64,000 nucleotides of DNA from an uncultured Oscillospiraceae bacterium (GCA_934590355.1 CAKTOX010000005.1:24951-88950), one strand, 5' to 3'; counted from the stretch's first letter, positions 32,539 through 41,276 are shown. Program-made: numbers and translations. Notes: generated by a model not told the origin, from the letters alone.

Positions 32539-34227
32539 ATGGAAAACAGTACTGATAAATATATAGGAAGAATGCTCGATGACCGATATGAGATCATCGA
32601 ACTCATAGGCTCCGGTGGCATGGCAAACGTATATAAGGCGCTTTGCCACAGACTTAACCGCTATGATGCCGTCAAGATAATGCGCGACGAAACCGCCCAG
32701 AACGAGGAATTCCGCAAGCGTTTTCGCGCCGAATCTCAGGCGGTAGCGATGCTTTCACATCCAAACATAGTGTCGGTCTACGATGTCAGCCACAGTGACG
32801 ATGTGGAGTATATCGTCATGGAGCTTATTGATGGGATCACGCTCAAGGAGTATCTGCGTCAAAAGGGTGCAATAGCCCCCTCTGAAGCCCTCGACTTTAC
32901 CATGCAGATAGCAAAAGCGCTTGAGCATGCGCACGGAAAGGGCATTATCCATCGCGACATTAAGCCGCAGAACATTATGCTGCTCAAAAACGGCATGATA
33001 AAGGTCGCCGATTTCGGCATAGCCTCGCTTCAAAACGACATTGAGGAAAGTAACGGCGAGACGGTGGGCTCCGTGCATTATATTGCCCCCGAGCAGGCGC
33101 GCGGCGCCGCTCCGGATGCGAGAAGTGATATTTACTCTCTCGGCATCGTCATGTACGAAATGCTCACGGGACGCCTGCCGTATGTCGGAGACACTGATGT
33201 CGAGGTTGCCGTAAAGCATATGAACATGGTGCCGATTTCACCGCGCGAGATAGTCCCGGGAATACCCGAGGAGCTTGAGAGAATATGCCTCAAGGCGATG
33301 GATGCGGATATAGACAAGCGTTATCAGACCGCCGGTGAGCTGCTTTGCGATCTTGAGCAGTTCAGAAAGCAGAACCTCACGGCGCACGTGCTTGAGGACA
33401 GCGACAGTGTGCTTATTGACTCTGATGACACACCGCGCAGAAGTAAAAAGAATAAGCGCGGCAGCAGACTTTCGTTCAGCATCGGCTTTTTCGCAGTGCT
33501 GCTCGTAATAATTCTCGGCTTTGTGTTCGTCTATACCTATCTTCTCAAGGATATGTTTACAGACCCCGTCAAAATAAAGGTCGAGAACTTTGTCGGGCGC
33601 TACTATGAGGATGTCATAAACGACAAGGATTTTAAGAAAATATACGATTTTAAGGTCACCTTCAAGGTCGACTCCGAGCATGAATACGGCATTATCCTTT
33701 CTCAGGATCCCGATGCGGGGCGCAGCAGAGCCGTCAGTGAAAACGGCGGTAAGATAATCGTCGAGCTCGTTTGCGCGACCAAAACCGAAAGCGACCAAAA
33801 GCGTCTGCTCAAGGTGCCTAACATTATAAACCGCAGCAGGGAAGACGCGATAAGCATTATCCAGGATGCGGGCTTCACATATTCCGTTACTCAGGTGGCA
33901 TCGGACAGCATCACAAAGGGTTATGTTATCAGCACGGATCCCGTTGCGGGCGCAGCAGCCGAGGAGGACAGCGAGGTCAAGATCGTCATAAGCAAGGGTC
34001 CCGATATCGTCATGACCCAAATGCCGCAGCTGAAGGGACTTTCTCAGGAAGATGCCATCAAAAAGATCGAGAGCAGTAAGCTCAGCGTCGGAACGATAAG
34101 TAAGGCGGAAAGTGACCTCGAAGCGGGCACGGTCATAGAGCAGAATGTTGCTGCCGGAACCCAAGTGGAGGAGCACACGAAGATAAATATCACCATATCC
34201 TCCGGCCCATCAGGAAACGGAGGTTGA
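32539..34227 (+). CDS. prkC: Serine/threonine protein kinase with PASTA domains (PrkC/PknB type)
   Basis: A 562-residue membrane kinase. The cytosolic Hanks-type domain (about residues 16-270) has the GSGGMANVYKA glycine loop, VKIM lysine, HRDIKPQNIM catalytic loop and DFGIAS. A basic linker leads to one transmembrane helix at about 312-335, then three extracellular PASTA repeats (about 350-430, 436-500 and 501-560) that sense peptidoglycan fragments. The family governs growth, division and exit from spore dormancy. It lies between prpC and rsgA. Confidence 0.96.
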   Translation: MENSTDKYIGRMLDDRYEIIELIGSGGMANVYKALCHRLNRYDAVKIMRDETAQNEEFRKRFRAESQAVAMLSHPNIVSVYDVSHSDDVEYIVMELIDGITLKEYLRQKGAIAPSEALDFTMQIAKALEHAHGKGIIHRDIKPQNIMLLKNGMIKVADFGIASLQNDIEESNGETVGSVHYIAPEQARGAAPDARSDIYSLGIVMYEMLTGRLPYVGDTDVEVAVKHMNMVPISPREIVPGIPEELERICLKAMDADIDKRYQTAGELLCDLEQFRKQNLTAHVLEDSDSVLIDSDDTPRRSKKNKRGSRLSFSIGFFAVLLVIILGFVFVYTYLLKDMFTDPVKIKVENFVGRYYEDVINDKDFKKIYDFKVTFKVDSEHEYGIILSQDPDAGRSRAVSENGGKIIVELVCATKTESDQKRLLKVPNIINRSREDAISIIQDAGFTYSVTQVASDSITKGYVISTDPVAGAAAEEDSEVKIVISKGPDIVMTQMPQLKGLSQEDAIKKIESSKLSVGTISKAESDLEAGTVIEQNVAAGTQVEEHTKINITISSGPSGNGG

Positions 34228-35100
34228 ATGGAAGGCACGATAATAAAGGCGCTCAGCGGGTTTTACTACGTTGATTTCGACGAGAAAATATATGAGTGCC
34301 GTGCGCGCGGAAAATTTAGACTCGACGGGACTTCGCCTTTGGTTGGCGACAGGGTCAGCTTTGACCCGGACGGCAGTAAGGGCTTTGTGACCGCCGTGCA
34401 TGAGCGCAAGAATTTCTTCATTCGCCCCGCGGTTGCCAATATCGACACACTTGTTTTTATTGCAGCGAACACAAATCCCGTGACAGACCCGTTTCTTATA
34501 GATCGCGTGTCGGTCATATGCGAGGAGGCCGGCTGTGAGCTCGTCGTGTGCATAAACAAAACTGACATCGATCCCGCGGAGGACTTATATTCCTCCTATT
34601 GCAGAGCGGGATTTGAGACCTTCAGAGTCAGCGCCGAAACAGGCAAGGGCATCGCGGAGTTAAAACGCTCGCTCACAGGCAAAATATGTGCGTTTACAGG
34701 TAACTCAGGCGTCGGTAAATCGAGCATATTAAATACGATGCTGCCCGGACTATCGCTCGAGGTCGGCGATGTCAGCCAAAAGCTCGGTCGCGGCCGCCAT
34801 ACAACGCGCCATGTTGAGCTGTTTGACGCGGGAGAAGGTACCTTCATTGCCGATACCCCCGGCTTTGCGTCGTTTGAGATCGAAATGATGCAAAGCATTG
34901 AAAAAACAAGGCTCCAGCATGATTTTCGGGATTTTGCACCGTATATAGGACAGTGCAGATTTGACGATTGCGCGCACATTAAAGAGCCCGGCTGCGCCGT
35001 GACCGAGGCTGTCAAAAACGGCGATATAGTCAAAAGCCGATATGATTCGTACACGAGGCTGTACGACATGATAGCCAAGAATAAGTTTTGGGAAAAATGA
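34228..35100 (+). CDS. rsgA: Ribosome small subunit-dependent GTPase A
   Basis: A 290-residue circularly permuted GTPase acting in late 30S maturation. It has an OB-fold N-terminus, INKTD (G4) before GNSGVGKSS (G1, about 157) and DTPGF (G3), and a C-terminal zinc knuckle CRFDDCAHIKEPGC. The start codon directly follows the prkC stop. It is the last gene of the remA-to-rsgA block; the usual next gene, rpe, is about 18 kb away here. Confidence 0.96.
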   Translation: MEGTIIKALSGFYYVDFDEKIYECRARGKFRLDGTSPLVGDRVSFDPDGSKGFVTAVHERKNFFIRPAVANIDTLVFIAANTNPVTDPFLIDRVSVICEEAGCELVVCINKTDIDPAEDLYSSYCRAGFETFRVSAETGKGIAELKRSLTGKICAFTGNSGVGKSSILNTMLPGLSLEVGDVSQKLGRGRHTTRHVELFDAGEGTFIADTPGFASFEIEMMQSIEKTRLQHDFRDFAPYIGQCRFDDCAHIKEPGCAVTEAVKNGDIVKSRYDSYTRLYDMIAKNKFWEK

Positions 35101-35312
35101 ATAACAGCACTGCCCCCGGCATAGTGTTTATAAAAACGCTTATGCAGGGGGCGGTTTTTTTGCGTAAAGGTCCGTGTGCGCTGTTTGCTGTCATTGCGAT
35201 AGCATCGGGTGTGATAATTATACTCTCGCTCATTCTTCCGACGCAGTTTTGGTGGTTTATGTTTGCCGCGGCGCTTATATGCCTCGGCGTTTGGCTTTTC
35301 AGATGTCGGTGA
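35097..35312 (+). CDS. Small membrane protein of unknown function
   Basis: A possible 71-residue protein, with a hydrophobic stretch of two transmembrane segments (ALFAVIAIASGVIIILSLIL and WWFMFAAALICLGVWLF) and a short basic tail. It would start at ATG 35097, overlapping the rsgA stop. The problem is that its first 20 or so codons coincide with a strong rho-independent terminator (35109-35161), so it would be made only by read-through or from a start after the hairpin. The clean membrane pattern argues for a real gene. I do not recognise a family. Confidence 0.45.
   Translation: MNNSTAPGIVFIKTLMQGAVFLRKGPCALFAVIAIASGVIIILSLILPTQFWWFMFAAALICLGVWLFRCR
35109..35161 (+). terminator. Long rho-independent terminator after rsgA
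   Basis: ACTGCCCCCGGCATA pairs with TATGCAGGGGGCGGT, with a second stem (GTGTTT with AAACGC) above it, and seven T follow at 35155-35161. It is the most stable hairpin in the window apart from the RNase P RNA and marks the end of the remA-to-rsgA operon, though it lies inside a small open frame. Confidence 0.9.
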
Positions 35313-35313
35313 T

Positions 35314-35342
35314 GCATACAAGGGGCTTATCCGGCATAGTCT
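35314..35342 (+). promoter_or_regulatory. Sigma-E-like promoter of the SipL-like/spoIIIA operon
   Basis: GCATACA (35314-35320), a 14-bp spacer and CATAGTCT (35335-35342) resemble the mother-cell sigma-E consensus (KMATATT, 14-15 bp, CATACAnT) with 5 of 7 matches in each element. It lies 30 bases before the start of the SipL-like gene. spoIIIA is a sigma-E operon in Bacillus, which supports the reading. Confidence 0.5.
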
Positions 35343-35372
35343 GTACAAAACAAGTTTTCAAGGAGCATGGTA

Positions 35373-36830
35373 ATGGAAATTGAACTTAAATGCAGGGAAA
35401 GAAGCAGGTATAAAAGGCTGTGCACATCACGTTCGCAGACGGTTGCCGAGAACGAGCTAATTATTCCCGACACAAAGGAGGATATACTCCGCATCGTCTG
35501 CTGCCGTAACCAGTGCCGTATTAAAGAGAAAAACGTTACGAATGACTGTGTGAGCATGACGGGCGAAATATGCGCAACAGTCTTGTATGTCCCTGAAAGC
35601 GGAGCGGGCGTGCGCAGCACCGAAACGGTGCTTCCGTTTGAGCTGAACTTTGACGCGCAGGGCGCCGACAGCACATGCATTTGCATCACGAGGATTGTTT
35701 GCACCGGTGTTGATGCAAAGGCGGTCAACCCACGAAAAATATCACTCAGTGCAAGCGTAACGATGGAGCAAAGCTGTTATAAATACCTTGATGTCCGCTG
35801 GTTTCAGATACCGGAGAATACCGGTGATAAGCTGTTTTTCAAAGAAAGTGAGCTGCAATTCACGGAAACGGTTTTCGCCGGAGAAAAAAACCTCGGTATA
35901 GAAGATGATATTTCGCTTCCGGAAGAATTAAGCGAAGCTGCGCTTGTTAAAGCGTTTGCAGTTTTTTCGGATTGCGGCAGCGAAATCGTCGGAAATAAGC
36001 TCGTAATAAAAGGCGACTGCAATATCGAGGCACTTTTCATCCTTAACGACGAGCTGCGCACCTGCGCTTTTAAACTGCCTTTTTCGCAGTTATTTACGCT
36101 GCCTGAGGAAGCGCCGTCACCCGAAGCGTGCATAACACCGATGCTGACAGGTCAGCACTATGAGGTGTTTGACGGTAAGCTCTCGGTTGATATTCGCGCC
36201 GCGGTACAGATCGTTTGCATACAGGCGCAGAAGGAAGAATTTCTAAGTGACGCCTATTCATGCCGCAACAAGCTGAGCATTGAAAAAAGCAGAGTGAGCG
36301 TTATAAAAAGCTGCTCATGCGAACGCCGCGACAGCAGGCTCAGCCTATCATACAGCTCAGATTACGGCGTGCAAGGCGTCGTGTCGGCGTATGCCGCGTC
36401 AGAGTGCCCGGAGCGCTTGGACGGCGCCGTTTCTGTGCCCGTGACAGCCGACGTTATCTATATTGACGGCGAGGGCAGCCTTCGCTCATGCCGTGTGCGC
36501 GCTAAAGCGGAGCTTGAGGAAGCAAAAGGCGACATTTGCGTTCACGGCGTATCCGCATCTGCCGCTTTTGAGGGCAGCACCATAACGGTCAAGGTTATTT
36601 TAAACTACACAAGCTGCGAGCATTCGTGCGAGGACATTGAAATGATCGTCGGCATTACCGAGCTTGACGAGAACGTGGAAAAGCCGAGCGCAAACGCTTA
36701 TATGTGCCCGACTGAGGGCAACCTTTGGGAGCTCGCCAAGAGGTATAACTCCGATGTGGAGCTTATAAAGAAAGTAAATTCTATCGAGGACGAAATTCCC
36801 GACAGACTGCTGCTCATACCAGTCATTTGA
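35373..36830 (+). CDS. DUF3794 and LysM domain protein (SipL-like spore coat morphogenesis)
   Basis: A 485-residue protein with repeated DUF3794 domains (one near residues 25-130, another in the C-terminal half) and a C-terminal LysM motif (YMCPTEGNLWELAKRYNSDVELIKKVNSI) at about 440-485. This is the layout of clostridial SipL, which binds SpoIVA and tethers the spore coat; SipL of C. difficile is of similar length. The start is ATG 35373, 7 bases after AAGGAG; ATG 35367 is too close to that site. It lies 10 bases upstream of spoIIIAA and is likely the first gene of that operon. Confidence 0.87.
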   Translation: MEIELKCRERSRYKRLCTSRSQTVAENELIIPDTKEDILRIVCCRNQCRIKEKNVTNDCVSMTGEICATVLYVPESGAGVRSTETVLPFELNFDAQGADSTCICITRIVCTGVDAKAVNPRKISLSASVTMEQSCYKYLDVRWFQIPENTGDKLFFKESELQFTETVFAGEKNLGIEDDISLPEELSEAALVKAFAVFSDCGSEIVGNKLVIKGDCNIEALFILNDELRTCAFKLPFSQLFTLPEEAPSPEACITPMLTGQHYEVFDGKLSVDIRAAVQIVCIQAQKEEFLSDAYSCRNKLSIEKSRVSVIKSCSCERRDSRLSLSYSSDYGVQGVVSAYAASECPERLDGAVSVPVTADVIYIDGEGSLRSCRVRAKAELEEAKGDICVHGVSASAAFEGSTITVKVILNYTSCEHSCEDIEMIVGITELDENVEKPSANAYMCPTEGNLWELAKRYNSDVELIKKVNSIEDEIPDRLLLIPVI

Positions 36831-36840
36831 GGTAAAGAAA

Positions 36841-37707
36841 ATGCGAGCATATGATGAAGCCGTAAAGCTGCTGCCGTCAAAAACGGCGGCGCAGCTCGGC
36901 GGAGTAACGGAAAATGCTGAGGAATTCAGGCTGAGAATCGGATTTGAGCCTACCGCTCTGATAGACGGTGTGCATGTGCCTCTTGCAGGCGGCGTTATAG
37001 ACGCAAACGACATAGCCTCGGTTTTGGAAAAGGCAACTCATGCCTCCGTTCATGCATTTAAGGAGGACATAGCCAAGGGCTTCATAGGCTGCCGCTGCGG
37101 TATACGACTCGGACTGTGCGGTACAGGTGTGTGCAGCGGCGGTGCAGTCACTACGCTGCGTGAGTTAAGCTCCGTGTGCATCAGAATACCGCACGAGCTG
37201 CGATGCACACTATGCGAACCCCTACTTGCCCTTATGCGTGACAGCAGAGCAAATATCCTCATTCTATCTCCGCCCGGAGGCGGCAAGACAACGCTTTTGC
37301 GCGAATTTGTAAGAGTTCTTTCGAGCGGCGGTGTGCGCGTGTCCGTAGCCGACGAGAGGGGCGAGATAGCGGCGGTTTATGCCGGCAGGCCGCAATTTGA
37401 TCTCGGAAAGAGCTGCGACGTCATGACGGATGTACCGAAGGCGCAGGCGGTTATGATGCTGCTGCGCTCGATGAATCCGCAGGTGATCGCAATGGACGAG
37501 CTATCCTCGTCTGATGACATAGGCGCTGCGCTTAGTGCTGCCGGCTGCGGCGTTAGGCTCATTGCGACCGTTCACGCCGCCTCGGCTCACGATTTGTCCA
37601 AGCGTCCTGTTTACAGAGAGCTTATAAGTAGCGGAATTTTTACCGATATCGTCACGATACATAATGAAAACGGTCAACGCAGTTATTCATGTGAGGTGCT
37701 GTCATGA
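36841..37707 (+). CDS. spoIIIAA: Stage III sporulation protein AA (ATPase)
   Basis: A 288-residue secretion-type ATPase of the SpoIIIA-SpoIIQ channel between mother cell and forespore. The Walker A motif SPPGGGKTTLLREF is at about residues 143-156, with VADERGEIAA and MDELSSSDDIGA (Walker B region) and TVHAAS further on. It overlaps spoIIIAB by 4 bases. All eight spoIIIA genes follow in the standard order. Confidence 0.96.
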   Translation: MRAYDEAVKLLPSKTAAQLGGVTENAEEFRLRIGFEPTALIDGVHVPLAGGVIDANDIASVLEKATHASVHAFKEDIAKGFIGCRCGIRLGLCGTGVCSGGAVTTLRELSSVCIRIPHELRCTLCEPLLALMRDSRANILILSPPGGGKTTLLREFVRVLSSGGVRVSVADERGEIAAVYAGRPQFDLGKSCDVMTDVPKAQAVMMLLRSMNPQVIAMDELSSSDDIGAALSAAGCGVRLIATVHAASAHDLSKRPVYRELISSGIFTDIVTIHNENGQRSYSCEVLS

Positions 37708-38213
37708 GACTCATTGCCGCAGGGTTAATTGTTTTTTCCTGCACCGCTCTCGGGATAATAAAGGCGCACGGTTTATCAGAGCTTGACAGGACGTATTCGG
37801 CACTCATATCGGCTCTTGAGCTTATGAAAGGCGAAATATGTACGTCACGCGCTCCGCTCGATGCTGCTTTGAGTCTTGCCCTGCAAAGCTCGGACAAGAC
37901 TGTAAGTTCATTTTTCGATGCAGTAATTTCGGGACTTAACGCGCTCGAGGACAGTACATTCGGAAATATATGGACTATATCGGTTCAAAACGAGTTGACT
38001 GTATTGCCGAAAAGCTGCGCGCAAGTCCTCGTATCGCTCGGAAATTCTTTGGGCCGCTATGACGCGGATATACAGAAATGCGCCATTGAGCGCTGCTCGG
38101 CGCAGATTGAGGCGGCGCAGCGCTCTTTGCGTGAAGCTGCGACTGTCAACAAAAGAATGTATGTCGGTACAGGCTCAGCGGCGGGACTTATAATTGCCAT
38201 AATCATGGTTTGA
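37704..38213 (+). CDS. spoIIIAB: Stage III sporulation protein AB
   Basis: A 169-residue protein with N-terminal and C-terminal hydrophobic helices (LIAAGLIVFSCTALGI and GLIIAIIMV) flanking a helical cytoplasmic domain that resembles type II secretion GspF-like proteins. It probably couples the SpoIIIAA ATPase to the membrane channel. It is translationally coupled to spoIIIAA. Confidence 0.92.
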   Translation: MRLIAAGLIVFSCTALGIIKAHGLSELDRTYSALISALELMKGEICTSRAPLDAALSLALQSSDKTVSSFFDAVISGLNALEDSTFGNIWTISVQNELTVLPKSCAQVLVSLGNSLGRYDADIQKCAIERCSAQIEAAQRSLREAATVNKRMYVGTGSAAGLIIAIIMV

Positions 38214-38228
38214 GATTACGGAGGAAAA

Positions 38229-38423
38229 ATGGAAGTTGAGCTCATTTTCAAAATTGCCGCCGTCGGCATACTCGTAGCGGTGCTGAATATCCTTCTGACC
38301 CGCTCGGGCAGGGACGAGCAGGCACTTATGACGACCATCGCGGCGCTCGTTGTCGTGCTTATTGTCGTTGTTGAAAAAATAAGCGACCTCTTCGGTCTTA
38401 TAAAGACTCTGTTCCAATTATAA
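38229..38423 (+). CDS. spoIIIAC: Stage III sporulation protein AC
   Basis: A 64-residue membrane protein with two transmembrane helices (IFKIAAVGILVAVLNILLT and ALVVVLIVVVEKISDLF), the usual size for SpoIIIAC. It has GGAGG before its ATG and its stop overlaps the start of spoIIIAD. Confidence 0.93.
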   Translation: MEVELIFKIAAVGILVAVLNILLTRSGRDEQALMTTIAALVVVLIVVVEKISDLFGLIKTLFQL

Positions 38424-38809
38424 TGGACATCGTTATTAAAGCCGCGGCAATTGCGGTCATTGCGGTCATGTGCATACTGCTTATCAGCAAAAGTAACGGC
38501 GAGCTTTCGCTTGCGGCAGCTCTGACCGTGACGGCGGTGATCTGTATATCTGCCGTGCAGATGCTTGCGGATATCGCTGATTTAATTAAATACGCGATAA
38601 GCCTTGCCGGGATCGGCGGTGCGGTGTTTCTGCCGATTTTAAAGTGCACGGGCATAGCGATAGTCGTGCACATAGGCGCAGGACTGTGCAAGGACGCGGG
38701 GCAAAGCTCGATCGCAGCTTCGCTTGAGCTTGCGGGTTCTGCCGCGGCGCTGTTTACCGTACTGCCGCTTATGCGCTCACTTTTGGATACAATAGGCGGT
38801 CTGATATGA
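38423..38809 (+). CDS. spoIIIAD: Stage III sporulation protein AD
   Basis: A 128-residue membrane protein with about four hydrophobic helices, related to SpoIIIAC in its first half. It shares one base with the spoIIIAC stop and overlaps spoIIIAE by 4 bases, so it is tightly coupled to both. Confidence 0.93.
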   Translation: MDIVIKAAAIAVIAVMCILLISKSNGELSLAAALTVTAVICISAVQMLADIADLIKYAISLAGIGGAVFLPILKCTGIAIVVHIGAGLCKDAGQSSIAASLELAGSAAALFTVLPLMRSLLDTIGGLI

Positions 38810-39864
38810 AAAAACTGCTGTTAATAATTATATTCTCTGCTTTTCTGACAGCGTCGTGCTGTGCAGAGCCATATGATGAAGCCGAGCTTTTAGCCTCGCT
38901 GCCTAACTACGCAGCGGAGCTTGCGGGTGATTCAAGCTCAGACTCACAAGCCGCGCTTGACAGCACTGTCAAGGCGTTTACGGAAGAGCTTGGACGCGGC
39001 ATCGGCGGAGCGATTAAACGTTCTCTCGGCATTGTTGCGGTCGCTATTATATGCGCGGTACTGAGTGTGTTTTGTAATGACTCGCCTGAATATGTACAGT
39101 TGGGCGGGTGCGCAGCCGTTGCCATACTCAGCGTGAGCGAGGTAAATTCGTTTATTTCCTCCGGCGGCAGCGTTATCACGGCGATCTCCGGCTTTTCAAA
39201 AACCCTTCTGCCGGCAATGTGCGCTGCCGGGGCAGCCTGCGGAACACTCGGCTCGGCAAGTGTAAAATATGCGGCCTCGGTGCTTTTTATGGACGCATTT
39301 ATAACACTTGCACATGGTGTTATCCTACCGCTTATATATGCCTATCTCGGAGTTGGTATAGCCGCCGCGGCGTTTAATAACAAAAGCCTCGAAGCGGTTT
39401 CAAAGACACTCAAGCGTATATGCAGTTTTCTGATGATCTCCTGTGCGCTTATCTTCACGCTATACGTTGGCATTAGCTCCGCTGTTGCGTCCGGCGGGGA
39501 CGCCATAGCATCAAAGCTGGCAAAAACGGCAATTTCGGCAGCATTGCCGGTGGTAGGCGGGATAATATCCGACGCAGCCGGAACCGTTATTGCGGGTGCT
39601 CAGGCGATGCGCAACACGCTCGGAGTGTTCGGAATGACGGCGCTTCTTGCCATATGCGCAGCGCCCTTTGCAGCCCTCGGCCTTAATTATCTTACATACA
39701 AGCTGTCGGCCGCGGCAGTGAAAATGTTCGGCTGTGACAGATTGTCGGCACTTTCCGATAGCATAGGAAGTGCCATCGGAATGATACTCGGCCTTGCGGG
39801 ATGCTGCGCAATAATTCTCTTTGTTTCAATGGCAACGTCAATAAAGGCGGTGAGCGGTATATGA
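38806..39864 (+). CDS. spoIIIAE: Stage III sporulation protein AE
   Basis: A 352-residue polytopic membrane protein with a signal-like N-terminus (MKKLLLIIIFSAFLTASCC) and around seven hydrophobic helices in the rest. This is the usual length for the permease-like SpoIIIAE of the feeding-tube complex. Its stop overlaps the spoIIIAF start (ATGA). Confidence 0.94.
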   Translation: MKKLLLIIIFSAFLTASCCAEPYDEAELLASLPNYAAELAGDSSSDSQAALDSTVKAFTEELGRGIGGAIKRSLGIVAVAIICAVLSVFCNDSPEYVQLGGCAAVAILSVSEVNSFISSGGSVITAISGFSKTLLPAMCAAGAACGTLGSASVKYAASVLFMDAFITLAHGVILPLIYAYLGVGIAAAAFNNKSLEAVSKTLKRICSFLMISCALIFTLYVGISSAVASGGDAIASKLAKTAISAALPVVGGIISDAAGTVIAGAQAMRNTLGVFGMTALLAICAAPFAALGLNYLTYKLSAAAVKMFGCDRLSALSDSIGSAIGMILGLAGCCAIILFVSMATSIKAVSGI

Positions 39865-40355
39865 CTGATACTATTCACCAGTGGCTTCGTGCCGTGACGT
39901 TCACGGGTATAGTCTGCTCACTTGCGTATATGCTCATGCCCGAGGGTCGGGTAAAGCGCGCCATGCAAGTCATTTGCGGTATTGTCATGTGCATTGCGCT
40001 TATCTCTCCGATAGCAAAGCTTGATATGAATTCGTATTCAAAGGCCTTGAGCCAATATAAAATCGACGCGGAAAGTATAGCACGGGATGGGGAGGAGTAC
40101 AGCAAAAATTTAAACAGAGCTATCATACAGGAGCGGTGCGAAGCATATATATTGGACAAAGCCGCCGAGCAGGGCGTTAAGCTCGCCGAGGTGAGCGTGC
40201 TCGCACGATGGTGCGACGAGGGGTATTGGTACCCGTATGAAGCGCGAATCAGTGCGGATGCCCCTCAGAGCGCACAGGCGCGGTTAAGCGATATTATTGA
40301 GGCAACGCTCGGCATAAGCTGCGAGCGGCAGATATGGAACGGTGATGCAAGTTGA
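39861..40355 (+). CDS. spoIIIAF: Stage III sporulation protein AF
   Basis: A 164-residue protein with two N-terminal membrane helices (TFTGIVCSLAYMLM and QVICGIVMCIALISPIA) and a soluble C-terminal domain with a ring-building fold (about residues 90-160), shared by SpoIIIAF, AG and AH. It is shorter than the Bacillus protein (206 residues). ATG 39861 is chosen over an in-frame codon at 39801 because of the ATGA overlap with spoIIIAE. Confidence 0.9.
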   Translation: MTDTIHQWLRAVTFTGIVCSLAYMLMPEGRVKRAMQVICGIVMCIALISPIAKLDMNSYSKALSQYKIDAESIARDGEEYSKNLNRAIIQERCEAYILDKAAEQGVKLAEVSVLARWCDEGYWYPYEARISADAPQSAQARLSDIIEATLGISCERQIWNGDAS

Positions 40356-40687
40356 GCGAAAAACTGAAGCAGCAGATAAAAAAATTCAAATACCCCTTGC
40401 TTGCGCTGGTGCTCGGGCTTGCGATAATGCTCATGCCCGTCGGAGCGGGAAAAACAACGTCATCCGATGCGCACAGTGACGAGCAGCGCCTTGAGGCTGT
40501 GCTTAACAAATGTGAGGGTGTGGGCAGCGTGACGGTTTTGCTGTCCGAAAACGGAGCCGTCATCGTCTGCGCGGGTGCCGATGACCCCGTCACTCGATTT
40601 GCCGTTACCAAGGCTGCCGAGGCGTTTACGGGCTTATCAAGCGACAGGATACAGATTTTAAAAACTGCGGCGAATATAGGAGGGTAA
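40352..40687 (+). CDS. spoIIIAG: Stage III sporulation protein AG, short form
   Basis: A 111-residue protein with an N-terminal membrane helix (YPLLALVLGLAIMLMPVG, about residues 13-30) and one ring-building domain (LEAVLNKCEGVGSVTVLL...VTRFAVTKAAEAFTGLSSDRIQIL). Bacillus SpoIIIAG is 229 residues and has a long insertion within this domain that forms a beta-triangle; almost nothing is left of it here, about 17 residues joining the two halves. The start is TTG at 40352, overlapping the spoIIIAF stop. The position in the operon makes the identity sure despite the short length. Confidence 0.88.
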   Translation: MSEKLKQQIKKFKYPLLALVLGLAIMLMPVGAGKTTSSDAHSDEQRLEAVLNKCEGVGSVTVLLSENGAVIVCAGADDPVTRFAVTKAAEAFTGLSSDRIQILKTAANIGG

Positions 40688-40688
40688 T

Positions 40689-41228
40689 ATGAAGCATCTC
40701 AAACGAAACGTAACTATTGCGGCGGTGCTGCTGCTTGTGTGCGCAGCGGTTTACCTCAACTGGTCGTATAACAACAAATGGGGCTTTGCGGATCCGGCGA
40801 TGGTCAAGGCAGAGGACGCGGCCATGAAAGCCGCAAACGAGGCTTACGAGGCAGCGAACACCAAAAGCTCCTCCGGCTATTTTGCCGAAGCAAGACTGAG
40901 CCGCCAGGTCTCGCGCGACGAAGCGATGAAAATGCTTGAGGACGCAGTTTCTTCCGACTCTGCCTCACAGGAAACGATAGACTCGGCAATGAACGCCATA
41001 TCTGCCATGGCAAACTACTCAATGAAGGAGTCACAGCTTGAAAATAAGCTTCTTGCCAAGGATTTTGCCGACTGCGTGGTGTATATGAGCGAGAACTCCA
41101 TTACCGTTGCGGTGCCGGCTCCGAAGGACGGATTGAGCGAGGCGGCAGTCGCAAGAATAACCGAAACAGTGACCTCGGAAACCTCATATACGGCAGCTCA
41201 ACTCAACGTAATTGCGGTGCCATCGTAA
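40689..41228 (+). CDS. spoIIIAH: Stage III sporulation protein AH
   Basis: A 179-residue protein with one N-terminal membrane helix (VTIAAVLLLVCAAVYLNWSY, with the family-typical LNW) and an extracellular ring-building domain in the last 100 residues. SpoIIIAH pairs with forespore SpoIIQ across the intermembrane space. It starts one base after spoIIIAG and is followed by a strong terminator that closes the operon. Confidence 0.93.
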   Translation: MKHLKRNVTIAAVLLLVCAAVYLNWSYNNKWGFADPAMVKAEDAAMKAANEAYEAANTKSSSGYFAEARLSRQVSRDEAMKMLEDAVSSDSASQETIDSAMNAISAMANYSMKESQLENKLLAKDFADCVVYMSENSITVAVPAPKDGLSEAAVARITETVTSETSYTAAQLNVIAVPS

Positions 41229-41256
41229 AAAAGACGGGTTTTCCCGTCTTTTTTGC
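41227..41256 (+). terminator. Rho-independent terminator after spoIIIAH
   Basis: AAAAAAGACGGG-TTTT-CCCGTCTTTTTT is a perfect 12-bp stem with a T-rich end, directly overlapping the last base pairs of the spoIIIAH stop codon. The A-run on the left arm could also let it work from the other strand. Confidence 0.95.
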
Positions 41257-41276
41257 TTTATTTTTTTGTTTCGTTG

